A DNA stretch of 33,980 nucleotides, taken from NCBI GenBank assembly GCA_019243445.1, contig JAFAUH010000035.1, forward strand, positions 1-33,980. Direction: 5' to 3'. Shown here piece after piece: positions 16,862 through 24,845 of this stretch; positions within the stretch are counted from its first letter, which is position 1; the number at the start of each line of letters is the position of its first letter. Position numbers and translations under genes: made by a program. The stretch is from Streptomycetaceae bacterium (GTDB taxonomy: Bacteria; Actinomycetota; Actinomycetes; Streptomycetales; Streptomycetaceae). The notes beneath the pieces are model-generated. The model made no database searches and was not told the origin of the DNA. It saw only the letters and a program-made list of their open reading frames with translations.

Positions 16862-17101
16862 ATGCCCCTTTTGCCCCCACCCCACCCAGCCCGGTCTTCG
16901 CCCCCACCTCACCCAGCCCGGCGAATTGCCCTCTTCGCCACTGTGGTGTGCGTACTGGCGCTCGTCGCGGCGGGTGTGTCGTTCGCGAAGGGCAGTTTCC
17001 TGGGAGTGGTGTGGATCCTGCTTGCCGGCTTGTCCAGCAACATGGCCTGGCTCTATGTGCGCAAGGCAAAGGCGGAGCGGGCAGCCGCCGCGGGGGAGTG
17101 A
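16862..17101 (+). CDS. small two-helix membrane protein
   Basis: 79 aa from an ATG with AGGAG 10 nt upstream. The N terminus has a short duplication (PPHPARSSP / PPHPARRIA). Two hydrophobic segments follow (about residues 22-42 and 47-65) with a basic, alanine-rich C terminus. No family is recognised. It sits 82 bp after npdG in the same direction and converges on the M50 protease gene with a 21-bp gap. Confidence 0.62.
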   Translation: MPLLPPPHPARSSPPPHPARRIALFATVVCVLALVAAGVSFAKGSFLGVVWILLAGLSSNMAWLYVRKAKAERAAAAGE

Positions 17102-17122
17102 TCGGTCAGGAGCCGGACCCGC

Positions 17123-17908
17123 TCAGGAGCTGAACGGGGAGCCGTTCCAAAAGCGGAACCAGCTGGAGCCGAGCGACGAGTAGTAGTCGCTCACCTGAAA
17201 GACCTGCATGATCGCGTGGATGGCGTCGAAGAAATGGGCGCTGATGCTCGGCACCCACAGCAGCCCGAAGACAGCCATCAGCCCGAACGGCGCGAACGGC
17301 TCCAGCTGCCGGCGGATCCCGTACGACAACCACGGCTCGATCACACCGTAGCCGTCCAGGCCCGGCACCGGCATGAGGTTCAAAATCGCCGCCGTGACCT
17401 GCAGAAACGCCAGGAAGGCGAGCGCCGCGCGGAAGGCGACCGGTGCGGAGTCCAGGACGCCGAAGGTGAACGGCAGCATCAGGGCGAGCGCGAACAGCAC
17501 GTTCACCAGCGGCCCGGCCGCTGAGATCAGGCTGTGCTTGAGCCGGCCGTGGATCCGCCCGCGTTCGATGAACACCGCACCACCGGGCAGCCCGATCCCA
17601 CCCAGGATGACGAAGATCACCGGCAGCACGATGCTGAGCACAGCGTTTGTGTACTTCAACGGGTTCAGTGTGAGATACCCCTTCGCGCCGACTGTGATGT
17701 CGCCGCCGTGCAGCGCGGTACGCGCATGCGCGTACTCATGCAGGCATAGCGAAACGATCCAGCCAGAGACGACGAAGAGGAAGATCGCGAAACCCGCGCT
17801 CGTCGCATACTGGGTCCATACCGCCCAGCCGGTCACGGCCATGATGGCCACTAGTCCGAGGAAGACGGGGCTGACCTGCCGGTCGCGGGTGAGGGAAGCA
17901 GTGGTCAT
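17123..17908 (-). CDS. site-2-type intramembrane zinc metalloprotease (M50 family)
   Basis: 261 aa from ATG 17908 with GGGAG 9 nt upstream. It has the zinc motif HEYAH (residues 66-70) in a membrane segment and the second motif NLMPVPGLDG (about 177-186), the NxxPxPxLDG signature that supplies the third ligand. Five to six hydrophobic segments and the compact size fit the minimal S2P/SpoIVFB branch without PDZ domain. Relatives cut membrane-bound anti-sigma factors. The anti-sigma/ECF sigma pair just upstream makes that an attractive but unproven link. A degenerate 12-bp repeat cluster lies in the promoter region. Confidence 0.88.
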   Translation of the reverse strand: MTTASLTRDRQVSPVFLGLVAIMAVTGWAVWTQYATSAGFAIFLFVVSGWIVSLCLHEYAHARTALHGGDITVGAKGYLTLNPLKYTNAVLSIVLPVIFVILGGIGLPGGAVFIERGRIHGRLKHSLISAAGPLVNVLFALALMLPFTFGVLDSAPVAFRAALAFLAFLQVTAAILNLMPVPGLDGYGVIEPWLSYGIRRQLEPFAPFGLMAVFGLLWVPSISAHFFDAIHAIMQVFQVSDYYSSLGSSWFRFWNGSPFSS

Positions 17909-17953
17909 CGCGGGGGACTCCCGAAGTTCAGGCGTACGGCAGCTCAGGTGCAC

Positions 17954-17989
17954 GGTATACGCAGGGGCATACGGCAGGGTATGCGGGGC
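17954..17989. promoter_or_regulatory. degenerate 12-bp repeat cluster upstream of M50 gene
   Basis: GGTATACGCAGG, GGCATACGGCAG and GGTATGCGGGGC follow one another, and a fourth GCATAT begins at 17988. GCATAC (17967-17972) and GTATGC (17979-17984) also form an inverted repeat. The cluster lies 46 bp upstream of the protease start, a likely operator position. Confidence 0.35.
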
Positions 17990-18071
17990 ATATGGACGCG
18001 ACGGTACAGGGTCCAGAACCTGCGCGGGGCGCGTGCTGCGGCTCACCGCCGCCACGGCGCCTGTAGGCCCC

Positions 18072-18779
18072 CTACACGGGCACGCTGATCAAATGCTGCC
18101 CGGTCGAGGTGGTGACGTCGAAGCGGACGATGTCGGACGGCGACATGGAGGTGGAACCCTGGATGGTCAGTGGGGCGTGCTGGTCGTCGGTCCCGTAACC
18201 CGCTTTCGGTACCGTCCAGTTGGCCACCGTCTCCTGCCGCCCGGAGCGATCGACCGCCACCAGGCGACAGGTGCGCGGGCCGTAGACGTCGGTGAGTATC
18301 AGATTGACCCCAGTGCCCCACTTCTGCCCGGTCAGCTGCACGGTGGCGCGCACGCCACTGCGCGGGTCGGCCGCGCTGCGCTGCTCGCTCGGGTGCGCTT
18401 GGACTGCGGCGGGCGGTCGGGATGCCTCTGCCTCCAGGACGGCCGCCGTCGGCCCGGCCACGATCAGTACCGAGGCCGTGACGCCTACCAGCACACGACG
18501 GCGCTGCTTCACACGGCGCTCGGCTGCCACCTCGCCGAGCAGCCGCTCCAGCATTTCGCCGCTGGGAGGTCTGGGAACGCCTGCCGCTTTCACCTCCGCC
18601 AGCACCGGAACCACGCCGCTGAGCCCGTCGAGCCGCGCGGAACACCCGGCGCAGGTGGCGAGATGCCGCTCGAAGCAGTCCATCTCGGTGTCATCCAGCA
18701 CCCCGAGCAGATATGCAGCCACATCGATATGGAGGTCGTGGGGGGCGGCATGGGGATCGAGGCGGTCGGGGTCGCTCAT
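18072..18779 (-). CDS. anti-sigma factor with ZAS zinc-binding motif
   Basis: 235 aa. A cytoplasmic N-terminal domain carries the zinc-binding anti-sigma motif HLATCAGC (His39, Cys43, Cys46), one membrane segment (about 96-113), then an exported C-terminal domain of about 115 residues with beta-strand character. It would hold the adjacent ECF sigma factor inactive until an extracytoplasmic signal releases it. Its ATG overlaps the sigma gene's TGA (ATGA, 18776-18779), so the two are translationally coupled. The M50 protease gene downstream could take part in release; that is inference. Confidence 0.88.
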   Translation of the reverse strand: MSDPDRLDPHAAPHDLHIDVAAYLLGVLDDTEMDCFERHLATCAGCSARLDGLSGVVPVLAEVKAAGVPRPPSGEMLERLLGEVAAERRVKQRRRVLVGVTASVLIVAGPTAAVLEAEASRPPAAVQAHPSEQRSAADPRSGVRATVQLTGQKWGTGVNLILTDVYGPRTCRLVAVDRSGRQETVANWTVPKAGYGTDDQHAPLTIQGSTSMSPSDIVRFDVTTSTGQHLISVPV

Positions 18780-19312
18780 GGAGTCACCCCTCTCTCCTCC
18801 AACGCGATTCGCAGGCTCCGCAGCGCATAGAAAAGCCGCGACCGTACGGTGCCCGGTGGCACCCCTAGTTCGGCCGCGGCCTCATTGGTGGTACGTCCCT
18901 TGAAGTATGTCTCGATGAGCACTTGGCGATGGGCGTCGGACAATTCGTCGAGGGCGTCCGAGATTGCCATCAGCCGTAGCGCACGGTCGAGTTCGTTCTC
19001 CGCGGGGATCCGCTCCAGGGAGGCGGGGCTCGTCTCGTCCGGCCGGGCGAGACGGCGGCGGTGGATGTCGATGACGACCCTGCGTGCCACGGTGGTCAGC
19101 CATGGGCGCACCGATCTGGCGCTCGGGTCGAGCTTGGGTGCGCTTCGCCAGGCGCGCAGCAGGGTCTCCTGCACCACGTCCTCGGCGAGATAGCGGTCCC
19201 CGCCGACCAGGCGCGAGACATACGCGAGCAGCGGGCCCGCGTGATCGCGGTAGAGCGCCCGCATCAGTTCCTCCTCCCGGCCGGAGCAGGGGGGACGCCG
19301 CTGGTCGGCCAC
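18776..19312 (-). CDS. ECF RNA polymerase sigma factor
   Basis: 178 aa from GTG 19312 with GAGGA 7 nt upstream. Sigma region 2 is at about 20-85 (YRDHAGPLLAYVSRLVGG, DVVQETLLRAWR, then the -10 recognition helix WLTTVARRVVIDIHRRR). Region 4 is at about 118-172 (LDELSDAHRQVLIETYFKG, then the helix-turn-helix TTNEAAAELGVPPGTVRSRLFYALRSL). Region 1.1 and most of region 3 are absent, as in ECF factors. The anti-sigma gene is co-transcribed. The 172-bp leader up to panB contains a long inverted repeat that could be panB's terminator or a leader element. Confidence 0.93.
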   Translation of the reverse strand: MADQRRPPCSGREEELMRALYRDHAGPLLAYVSRLVGGDRYLAEDVVQETLLRAWRSAPKLDPSARSVRPWLTTVARRVVIDIHRRRLARPDETSPASLERIPAENELDRALRLMAISDALDELSDAHRQVLIETYFKGRTTNEAAAELGVPPGTVRSRLFYALRSLRIALEERGVTP

Positions 19313-19347
19313 GAGTGAATCCTCGCGTATGGCCGGTCCCCAGTCGA

Positions 19348-19435
19348 CTCGACCCGTATGTCCTGTATGCCGTGTGCGTCCTTGCGTCCGGGCCTCCCGG
19401 AGAGCCGGGAGCAGTATCAAGACATACGGGCCGAG
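19348..19435 (-). terminator. long nested hairpin between panB and sigma gene
   Basis: CTCGACCCGTATGTC (19348-19362) pairs with GACATACGGGCCGAG (19421-19435) at 14 of 15 positions. Inside is a perfect 7-bp hairpin, CTCCCGG-AGAG-CCGGGAG (19394-19411). It starts about 50 nt after the panB stop codon and ends 36 bp before the sigma start. It may be the panB terminator, part of the sigma leader, or both. Confidence 0.5.
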
Positions 19436-19484
19436 CCGCCGGATTGCTCAGTTGCCGTATTCCTCAGGGAAAGAGCTGTGTTTT

Positions 19485-20384
19485 TTAATGAAAAGAGTGC
19501 TCCTCGGCCGGGTAGACCCCGCCGACCACCTCGTCGGCGAATGCTGTGGCTGCGCCGCTGAGCACCTCGCGCAACTGCGCGTACTGCTTGACGAAGCGCG
19601 GCATCCTGCCGCTCGTCATGCCGGCCATATCTGTCCATACCAGCACCTGCGCATCGCAGTGCGGACCTGCGCCGATGCCGACCGTCGGTACGTGCAGCGC
19701 AGTAGTGACCTCCGCGGCCAGCTCCGCCGGTACCAGTTCCAGGACGACCGCGAAAGCCCCCGCGCTCTGGACCGCCTTGGCGTCCCGCAGCAACTGCTGC
19801 GCGGCCTCCTCGCCGCGGCCCTGCACGGGGTAGCCGCCGAAGGCGTTCACGGATTGCGGGGTGAGGCCGATATGTGCCATCACCGGTATCCCGGCCGAGA
19901 CCAGCAGCTCGATCTGGTGCGCGGAGCGCTCGCCGCCCTCCAGCTTCACGGCGCCGACGCCGGCGTCCTTGACCAGGCGGGTGGCGCTGCGCAGCGCCTG
20001 GGTCGGCCCCTCCTGGTAGGAGCCGAACGGTAGGTCGCCGACGATCAGCGCCCGCTTGGTGCCGCGTACGACGGCGGCGGAGAGCGTGGTGACCTCGTCC
20101 ATGGTCACCGGGACGGTGCTGTCGTAGCCGAGGTGACAGTTGCCCATGGAGTCACCCACCAGCAGCACCGGGATGCCGGCCTCGTCGAAGACGGAGGCGG
20201 TCATGGCGTCGTACGCGGTGAGCATGGGCCACTTCTCGCCACGGTGTTTGGCGGCGGCGATGTCGCGGACGGTGATGCGGCGGGTACCCGTCCCGCCGTA
20301 GAGGGCCTTGGGGTTGGGCTCAGCGGGCTTGTGCCCAGACGGGGTTTGCGCAGACGGAACCTGCGCAGCCTCGACGTGCGTCAT
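19485..20384 (-). CDS. panB: 3-methyl-2-oxobutanoate hydroxymethyltransferase
   Basis: 299 aa from ATG 20384 with AGGAG 8 nt upstream. It transfers the hydroxymethyl group from methylenetetrahydrofolate to 2-oxoisovalerate, making ketopantoate for pantothenate and CoA. Family landmarks are present: LTAYDAMTASVFDEAG, VGDSMGNCHLGYDSTVPVTMDE, LPFGSY, KLEGG, GLTPQSVNAFGGYPVQGR and VLELVP, followed by PTVGIGAGPHCDAQVLVWTDM. The roughly 30-residue N-terminal extension (Pro/Ala-rich) is typical of actinobacterial PanB. No other pan gene is adjacent. It diverges from the MFS gene across 253 bp. Confidence 0.96.
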   Translation of the reverse strand: MTHVEAAQVPSAQTPSGHKPAEPNPKALYGGTGTRRITVRDIAAAKHRGEKWPMLTAYDAMTASVFDEAGIPVLLVGDSMGNCHLGYDSTVPVTMDEVTTLSAAVVRGTKRALIVGDLPFGSYQEGPTQALRSATRLVKDAGVGAVKLEGGERSAHQIELLVSAGIPVMAHIGLTPQSVNAFGGYPVQGRGEEAAQQLLRDAKAVQSAGAFAVVLELVPAELAAEVTTALHVPTVGIGAGPHCDAQVLVWTDMAGMTSGRMPRFVKQYAQLREVLSGAATAFADEVVGGVYPAEEHSFH

Positions 20385-20572
20385 GGCAACGGCTCCTGTT
20401 CGTCGTCTCGAGGCGCCCTGACGGCGTCCCCGGATCAGCTCCATGCTGGCACGAGCTGGGCACGGCGGAAAGCCCTGGCTCACGAGACGGCCTCCGCACC
20501 CAGCTGTAGCAGAACCGGTACATCGCAGACCCATGCGATTCACGCCAGGGACTCATCCATGCCCCATACTTT

Positions 20573-20582
20573 GTTCCGGAAC
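20573..20582. promoter_or_regulatory. candidate operator upstream of MFS exporter
   Basis: GTTCCGGAAC is a perfect palindrome that extends to TT-T-GTTCCGGAAC-T-AA with one mismatched pair. It lies 55 bp upstream of the MFS start in the divergent panB/MFS region, a common position for a TetR-, MarR- or ArsR-type site. No regulator gene is adjacent. Confidence 0.35.
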
Positions 20583-20637
20583 TAAACGAAACCCTCTCTG
20601 CCTGTCCGCACCTCGACCTGGAAGGTTCAGCACCACC

Positions 20638-21873
20638 ATGCCCCTGGCCTTGCTCGCCCTCGCGATCAGCGCCTTCGGAATCGGCACCACTGAGTTCGTG
20701 ATGATGGGCCTGCTGCCCAACGTCGCAGGCGACCTGCACACTTCGGTCCCCACTGCCGGTTACCTGGTCTCCGCCTACGCACTCGGCGTGGTCGTCGGAG
20801 CGCCGCTGCTCACTGCGCTCACTTCGAAACTCGACCGCAAGCGCGTGTTGCTGCTGCTCATGGCGCTCTTCACCGTCGGCAACCTCGCTTCGGCACTCGC
20901 TCCCGGCTTCGGCACGCTACTTGCCGCACGCTTCCTCGCCGGGGTGCCGCACGGTGCCTTCTTCGGCATAGGCGCGGTGGTCGCCTCCCGCATGGTGGAC
21001 GAACGACGCGGCGCCCGTGCCGTGGCGACCATGTTCCTGGGACTCACCATCGCCAACGTCCTCGGCGTCCCGGTGGCGACCCTCCTTGGCCAACAGGTCG
21101 GCTGGCGTGCCACGTTCGGGGTCGTCACCGTCATCGGTCTGGTCGCGATGGCGGCGCTCGCCGTGCTCGTTCCGCACCTGCCCGCCGAACGCAAGGTGGG
21201 GCTGCGTCGTGAGGTCAGCGCGCTGCGTCACCCGCAGGTGCTATTCGGCCTGCTGGCGACGATCTTCGGCTTCGCCGGCGTCTTCGCCGTCTACAGCTAC
21301 CTCGCCTCGATGATGACCGAGGTGACCGGCCTGTCCCCGTCGGGGGTCACCCTCGTGCTGGCGCTCTTCGGCGTGGGCATGACGCTGGGGGCGCTGATCG
21401 CGGGCCCGCTCACCGATCGGGCGTTGCGGCCCACCCTCTACGGCGCTCTCGGCGCACTGGCGGTCATCCTCGCGCTCTTCCCGCTCGCCGCGCACAACAA
21501 GGTGACCGCGCTCGTCGCCGTCCTCGCCTTGGGCCTCGCCGGATTCGCCACTACCACCCCCCTGCAGATCATGGTGATGGACAAGGCCCGGCAGGCACCC
21601 ACCCTCGCCTCGGCGGCGAACCAGGCTGCGTTCAACCTCGCCAACGCGGGCGGCGCTTGGATCGGCGGCGTCGCCATCAGCCTCGGCTGGGGCTGGACAT
21701 CACCCGGCTATGTGGCAGCCCTCCTCGCGGCCACCGGCCTCGCGGTCGCCCTCACCGCAGGCGCCCTCGATCGCACCACAGCCCCCACAGCCTCCCGCAT
21801 CATCGCGGGCGGGAGGCACCCCCGGAAGGCAGGGGAAGCATCCCGCGCCGAAACGGCCGTCGACCGCGTCTGA
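20638..21873 (+). CDS. MFS drug exporter, DHA1 (AraJ/CmlR-like)
   Basis: 411 aa from ATG 20638, chosen because the first membrane helix (LALLALAISAFGIGTTEFVMMG) begins at once, as in chloramphenicol-exporter homologues; upstream in-frame codons are not protein-like. Twelve membrane segments are visible. DRKRVLLLLMALFTVGNLAS is the loop 2-3 motif A region and GVPHGAFFGIGA is the fourth helix typical of the AraJ/CmlR branch. Probable proton-driven efflux of small hydrophobic compounds. The last 30 residues (RHPRKAGEASRAETAVDRV) are polar. It converges on nadE. Confidence 0.88.
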   Translation: MPLALLALAISAFGIGTTEFVMMGLLPNVAGDLHTSVPTAGYLVSAYALGVVVGAPLLTALTSKLDRKRVLLLLMALFTVGNLASALAPGFGTLLAARFLAGVPHGAFFGIGAVVASRMVDERRGARAVATMFLGLTIANVLGVPVATLLGQQVGWRATFGVVTVIGLVAMAALAVLVPHLPAERKVGLRREVSALRHPQVLFGLLATIFGFAGVFAVYSYLASMMTEVTGLSPSGVTLVLALFGVGMTLGALIAGPLTDRALRPTLYGALGALAVILALFPLAAHNKVTALVAVLALGLAGFATTTPLQIMVMDKARQAPTLASAANQAAFNLANAGGAWIGGVAISLGWGWTSPGYVAALLAATGLAVALTAGALDRTTAPTASRIIAGGRHPRKAGEASRAETAVDRV

Positions 21874-21907
21874 CGAGGCGGTAGCGGGAGCAGTGGCGGT
21901 CAAGTAA

Positions 21908-21952
21908 TTGATGAGCTGTCAGCTGACTTCATGTCAGCTGGCAGCTCATCAA
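21908..21952. terminator. strong bidirectional hairpin terminator
   Basis: A 20-bp arm (21908-21927) pairs with 21933-21952 at 19 of 20 positions around a 5-nt loop TTCAT, which is exceptionally long for this window. It separates the MFS exporter from convergent nadE. The nadE stop codon (21949-21951) lies within the right arm. Confidence 0.85.
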
Positions 21953-23727
21953 CTTCCTTCGCGCCAGCGGTTGGTGATGGGGAGGCGGCGGTCCTTGCCG
22001 AAGCCCTTGGCGGTGATTTTCGTGCCCGGCGGGTACTGGCGGCGCTTGTACTCGGCTGTGTCCACCAGGCGTAGGACCCGCGTCACCGTCTCCGCATCGA
22101 ATCCGGTGGCAATGACCGCTTCCCGGCCCTGGTCCTGCTCGACGTACAAGTCGAGGATGCGGTCGAGCAGTTCGTAATCGGGCAGCGAGTCCGTGTCGAC
22201 CTGGCCGGGACGCAGCTCGGCGCTGGGCGGTTTGACGATCGAGTTCTCCGGGATCGGCGGGGTCTGGCCACGCTCGACGGCGGCGGCGTTACGCCACCGC
22301 GCCAGCTCCCAGACCTTGGTCTTCAGCACGTCCTTGATCGGCGCGAAGCCGCCCACCGCGTCGCCGTAAAGCGTTGAGTAGCCGCAGGCCAGCTCGGACT
22401 TGTTGCCGGTGGCCAGCACCAAGTGGCCCTCCTGGTTGGAGATTGCCATCAACGTGGTGCCGCGCAGCCGGGCCTGCAGATTCTCCTCCGCAAGGCCCGT
22501 CAGGTGCAGCGACCCCATATACGCGTCGAACATCGGGCCAATCGGGACGGTCCAGTAGTTCAGGCCGGTACGCCGGGCCATCTCCGCAGCATCACTTTGG
22601 GAGTGCTCCGAGGAGTAGCGCGAGGGCATCGAGACCGCATACACATTGCGCGCGCCGATCGCGTCACAGGCGATCGCCGCGACGAGCGCCGAATCGATAC
22701 CGCCGGACAGGCCGAGCAGCACACTGCGGAAACCGTTCTTCGTGAGATATGCGCGCAGCCCGACGACCAGAGCCACGTAGATCTCCTCGTCGTCCCCGAG
22801 CCGCGGCGACTGCTCACCGCTTTTGTGTTCGCCTCGCTCACCGCGCGCCTGAGGCTCATACGCCGACAGCGGCTCCGCCGAGATCGTACGGTGCTCGATC
22901 TCCAGGCCGTCGTCCGCCATGCCCGAAGGCGCCTCCTCGGCCGCGGCGGGCAGCACGAGGTCGACGAGCGCACAGCTCTCCTCGAACTGCGGCGCACGCG
23001 TGATCACCTCGCCCTCCTCTGAGACAACAATCGAATCGCCGTCGAAGACCAGCTCGTCCTGCCCACCGGTCATCGCCAGATACGCAAGGGTGCAGCCTGC
23101 CTCCTGGGCGCGCTTGCGCACCAGCTCAAGACGGGTGTCGTCCTTGGCCACCTCGTACGGTGAGGCGTTGATCGACAGCAGCAGCCCGGCACCCGCGGTA
23201 CGGGTGGCCGGCACCCGGCCACCGTCTTGCCACAAGTCCTCGCAGATGGCGAGCGCCACGTCGATGCCGTGCACCCGGATGACGGGGAGGGTGTCACCCG
23301 GCACGAAGTAACGGAATTCGTCGAATACCCCGTAGTTGGGCAGATGGTGCTTGGCGAACGACAGCACCACCCCTCCGCGGTGCAGCACGGCCGCGGCGTT
23401 CTGCGGTGCCCCCGCAGGCTGCCCGTAGCGGGGCTGCGCCCGCTCACTGCGGTCGAGATACCCGACGACCACCGGCACCTCACCGAGCCCCTCATCGGCC
23501 AGGCGTTCCGCGAGCGCGGCGAGCGCAGTCCGCGACGCTTCGACGAAGGACGACCGCAGCGCGAGATCCTCGACTGGATATCCGGTCAACGCCATCTCGG
23601 GGAACGCGACCAGATGGGCACCTTGATCGGCCGAATGACGGGTCCAGCGCACGATCCGGTCGGAATTCCCCGCGAGATCCCCGACACACACATCGATCTG
23701 ATTGAGGGCGAGACGAAGCTGAGGCAC
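21949..23727 (-). CDS. nadE: glutamine-dependent NAD+ synthetase
   Basis: 592 aa. The N-terminal nitrilase-fold glutaminase has the catalytic triad Glu44 (FPEMALTG), Lys126 (AKHHLPN) and Cys162 (AICEDLW). The C-terminal synthetase has the PP-loop SGGIDS (341-346), plus LATGNKSELACGYSTLYGDAVGG and a C-terminal KRRQYPPGTKIT segment. It converts nicotinate adenine dinucleotide to NAD using glutamine nitrogen. The start is GTG 23727. There is no Shine-Dalgarno, and TACGCT lies 6 nt upstream, so the mRNA is probably leaderless. Its promoter region abuts a 160-bp inverted repeat. Confidence 0.95.
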   Translation of the reverse strand: MPQLRLALNQIDVCVGDLAGNSDRIVRWTRHSADQGAHLVAFPEMALTGYPVEDLALRSSFVEASRTALAALAERLADEGLGEVPVVVGYLDRSERAQPRYGQPAGAPQNAAAVLHRGGVVLSFAKHHLPNYGVFDEFRYFVPGDTLPVIRVHGIDVALAICEDLWQDGGRVPATRTAGAGLLLSINASPYEVAKDDTRLELVRKRAQEAGCTLAYLAMTGGQDELVFDGDSIVVSEEGEVITRAPQFEESCALVDLVLPAAAEEAPSGMADDGLEIEHRTISAEPLSAYEPQARGERGEHKSGEQSPRLGDDEEIYVALVVGLRAYLTKNGFRSVLLGLSGGIDSALVAAIACDAIGARNVYAVSMPSRYSSEHSQSDAAEMARRTGLNYWTVPIGPMFDAYMGSLHLTGLAEENLQARLRGTTLMAISNQEGHLVLATGNKSELACGYSTLYGDAVGGFAPIKDVLKTKVWELARWRNAAAVERGQTPPIPENSIVKPPSAELRPGQVDTDSLPDYELLDRILDLYVEQDQGREAVIATGFDAETVTRVLRLVDTAEYKRRQYPPGTKITAKGFGKDRRLPITNRWREGS

Positions 23728-23733
23728 TCGCCC

Positions 23734-23739
23734 AGCGTA
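23734..23739 (-). promoter_or_regulatory. -10 box of nadE, probable leaderless transcript
   Basis: On the minus strand the hexamer is TACGCT, ending 6 nt before the nadE GTG. The corresponding -35 would fall inside the adjoining 160-bp inverted repeat, so that element should affect nadE transcription. Confidence 0.45.
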
Positions 23740-23740
23740 A

Positions 23741-23900
23741 CGACTTGGTACGCGATAGGGAGCAGCGGGCTCTCGGCGTCATGCGGCTTCGAATCCAAGG
23801 CGGAGGAGGGAGGCGACGCGGAGCGTCGTTGACCGACGACAACGCAGGAGGCTTCAGTCGCATGACGCCGAGAGCCCGCTCCCTATTGCTCCCCAAGTCG
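23741..23900. repeat. 160-bp imperfect palindrome flanked by TAA (MITE-like)
   Basis: Ends pair in blocks: CGACTTGG (23741-23748) with 23893-23900; a 6x6 internal loop; ATAGGGAGC (23755-23763) with 23878-23886; a 3-nt bulge; then 19 perfect pairs, 23767-23785 with 23859-23877. The 73-nt centre has a perfect 6-bp hairpin, CGACGC-GGA-GCGTCG (23814-23828). TAA lies on both sides (23738-23740 and 23901-23903), as a 3-bp target-site duplication would. No transposase is encoded. Alternatives are a structured non-coding RNA or a composite terminator/regulatory element in the nadE promoter region. Confidence 0.6.
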
Positions 23901-23994
23901 TAATCGTCCACCTGACGCGCTGGGTCGGCCGGGGCTCGGGCGCGCACGGCGCGCCTGCGCATGCGCGGCGCCCGGTACCAGGGGATCATGCGTC

Positions 23995-24759
23995 ATGGCG
24001 CTCCCCACCCGTCCCGTCTGCCCCACCCGCCACCGCGACGCCATGCGGTCCCGCCGGTGTCCACACCGCTGGGAACTCCGGCTGATCGGCGCGCTGCTGC
24101 TGCTCGGCGCCACCGCGTACGCCGCGGGGGGGCTTGAAGCCCTCCTCGTCACACGGCTGCACCCGCTGCACTCGCTGCACCCGCTGCACGCATACGCCGG
24201 CGAGCCATCCGCGCAGCACAAGCCGCTCGGCGGGATCTTTCGTGCGACGGATGTGGTGGCCGGGCTCGCCGTCCTTAGCGGCAGCGTGATCGCGCTTGCC
24301 CGCCTGCCCGCCGGCTGTCGGCCACTATCAGCGACCGGCTGGGCGTCGCTCGCGCTCTTCGGCACCGTCACCGCCGTGGACACTGCACACGGCGTGGCCG
24401 GTTCCCTCACCGTGCTCTGCGCACTGGCGGGGCTCATGACGCTCACAGTCGCTGCCCGTCGCTATCACTGCCGGCCACGGCTCGCCCGCGTCGGCCCCTA
24501 CCTCCTCGCGGCCGAACTCGGCGCCACCGTGTGGACGCTGGCCGCCACCGCAGCGTTCGAAGCCTGGCACGTCAGATGGGCTCTGGGTACGGGCCGGCGC
24601 GCACAAGTCGCCCTCATCGCCGTCTGGCTCGCGGTGCTGGGCACCTCGGTGTCGAGGGAGTGGGGCGGCATGTCCCACAATGGCGGTACGACACGGACGA
24701 CGCCGCGGACGAGGATGCGAGCCGAGGACGTGAAACGCGCCGGAAACCGGGCGGAGTAA
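23995..24759 (+). CDS. polytopic membrane protein of unknown function
   Basis: 254 aa with about six hydrophobic segments (GALLLLGATAYAAGGLEAL, then four or five between residues 80 and 220) and a basic C-terminal tail. The overall pattern resembles DUF998-type proteins, but this is only an impression. The start ATG 23995 has AGGGG about 10 nt upstream; a second ATG at residue 17 is possible. A run of HPLHSLHPLHAY comes from a 9-bp tandem repeat in the DNA (24157-24192). It precedes glnA2 by 86 bp on the same strand and may share its transcript. Confidence 0.65.
   Translation: MALPTRPVCPTRHRDAMRSRRCPHRWELRLIGALLLLGATAYAAGGLEALLVTRLHPLHSLHPLHAYAGEPSAQHKPLGGIFRATDVVAGLAVLSGSVIALARLPAGCRPLSATGWASLALFGTVTAVDTAHGVAGSLTVLCALAGLMTLTVAARRYHCRPRLARVGPYLLAAELGATVWTLAATAAFEAWHVRWALGTGRRAQVALIAVWLAVLGTSVSREWGGMSHNGGTTRTTPRTRMRAEDVKRAGNRAE
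24157..24192 (+). repeat. 9-bp in-frame tandem repeat
   Basis: CTGCACCCG, CTGCACTCG, CTGCACCCG and CTGCACGCA follow one another, adding a histidine/leucine-rich loop to the membrane protein. The 9-bp unit keeps the frame, so copy number could vary without breaking the gene. Confidence 0.7.
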
Positions 24760-24845
24760 TACTGAGGTGCGCCCTACTGCCCTACATCGGCCCATACCGG
24801 CCCACACCGGGCGACCAGCCGTCTGACCTGCAAGGATAGGGGATC

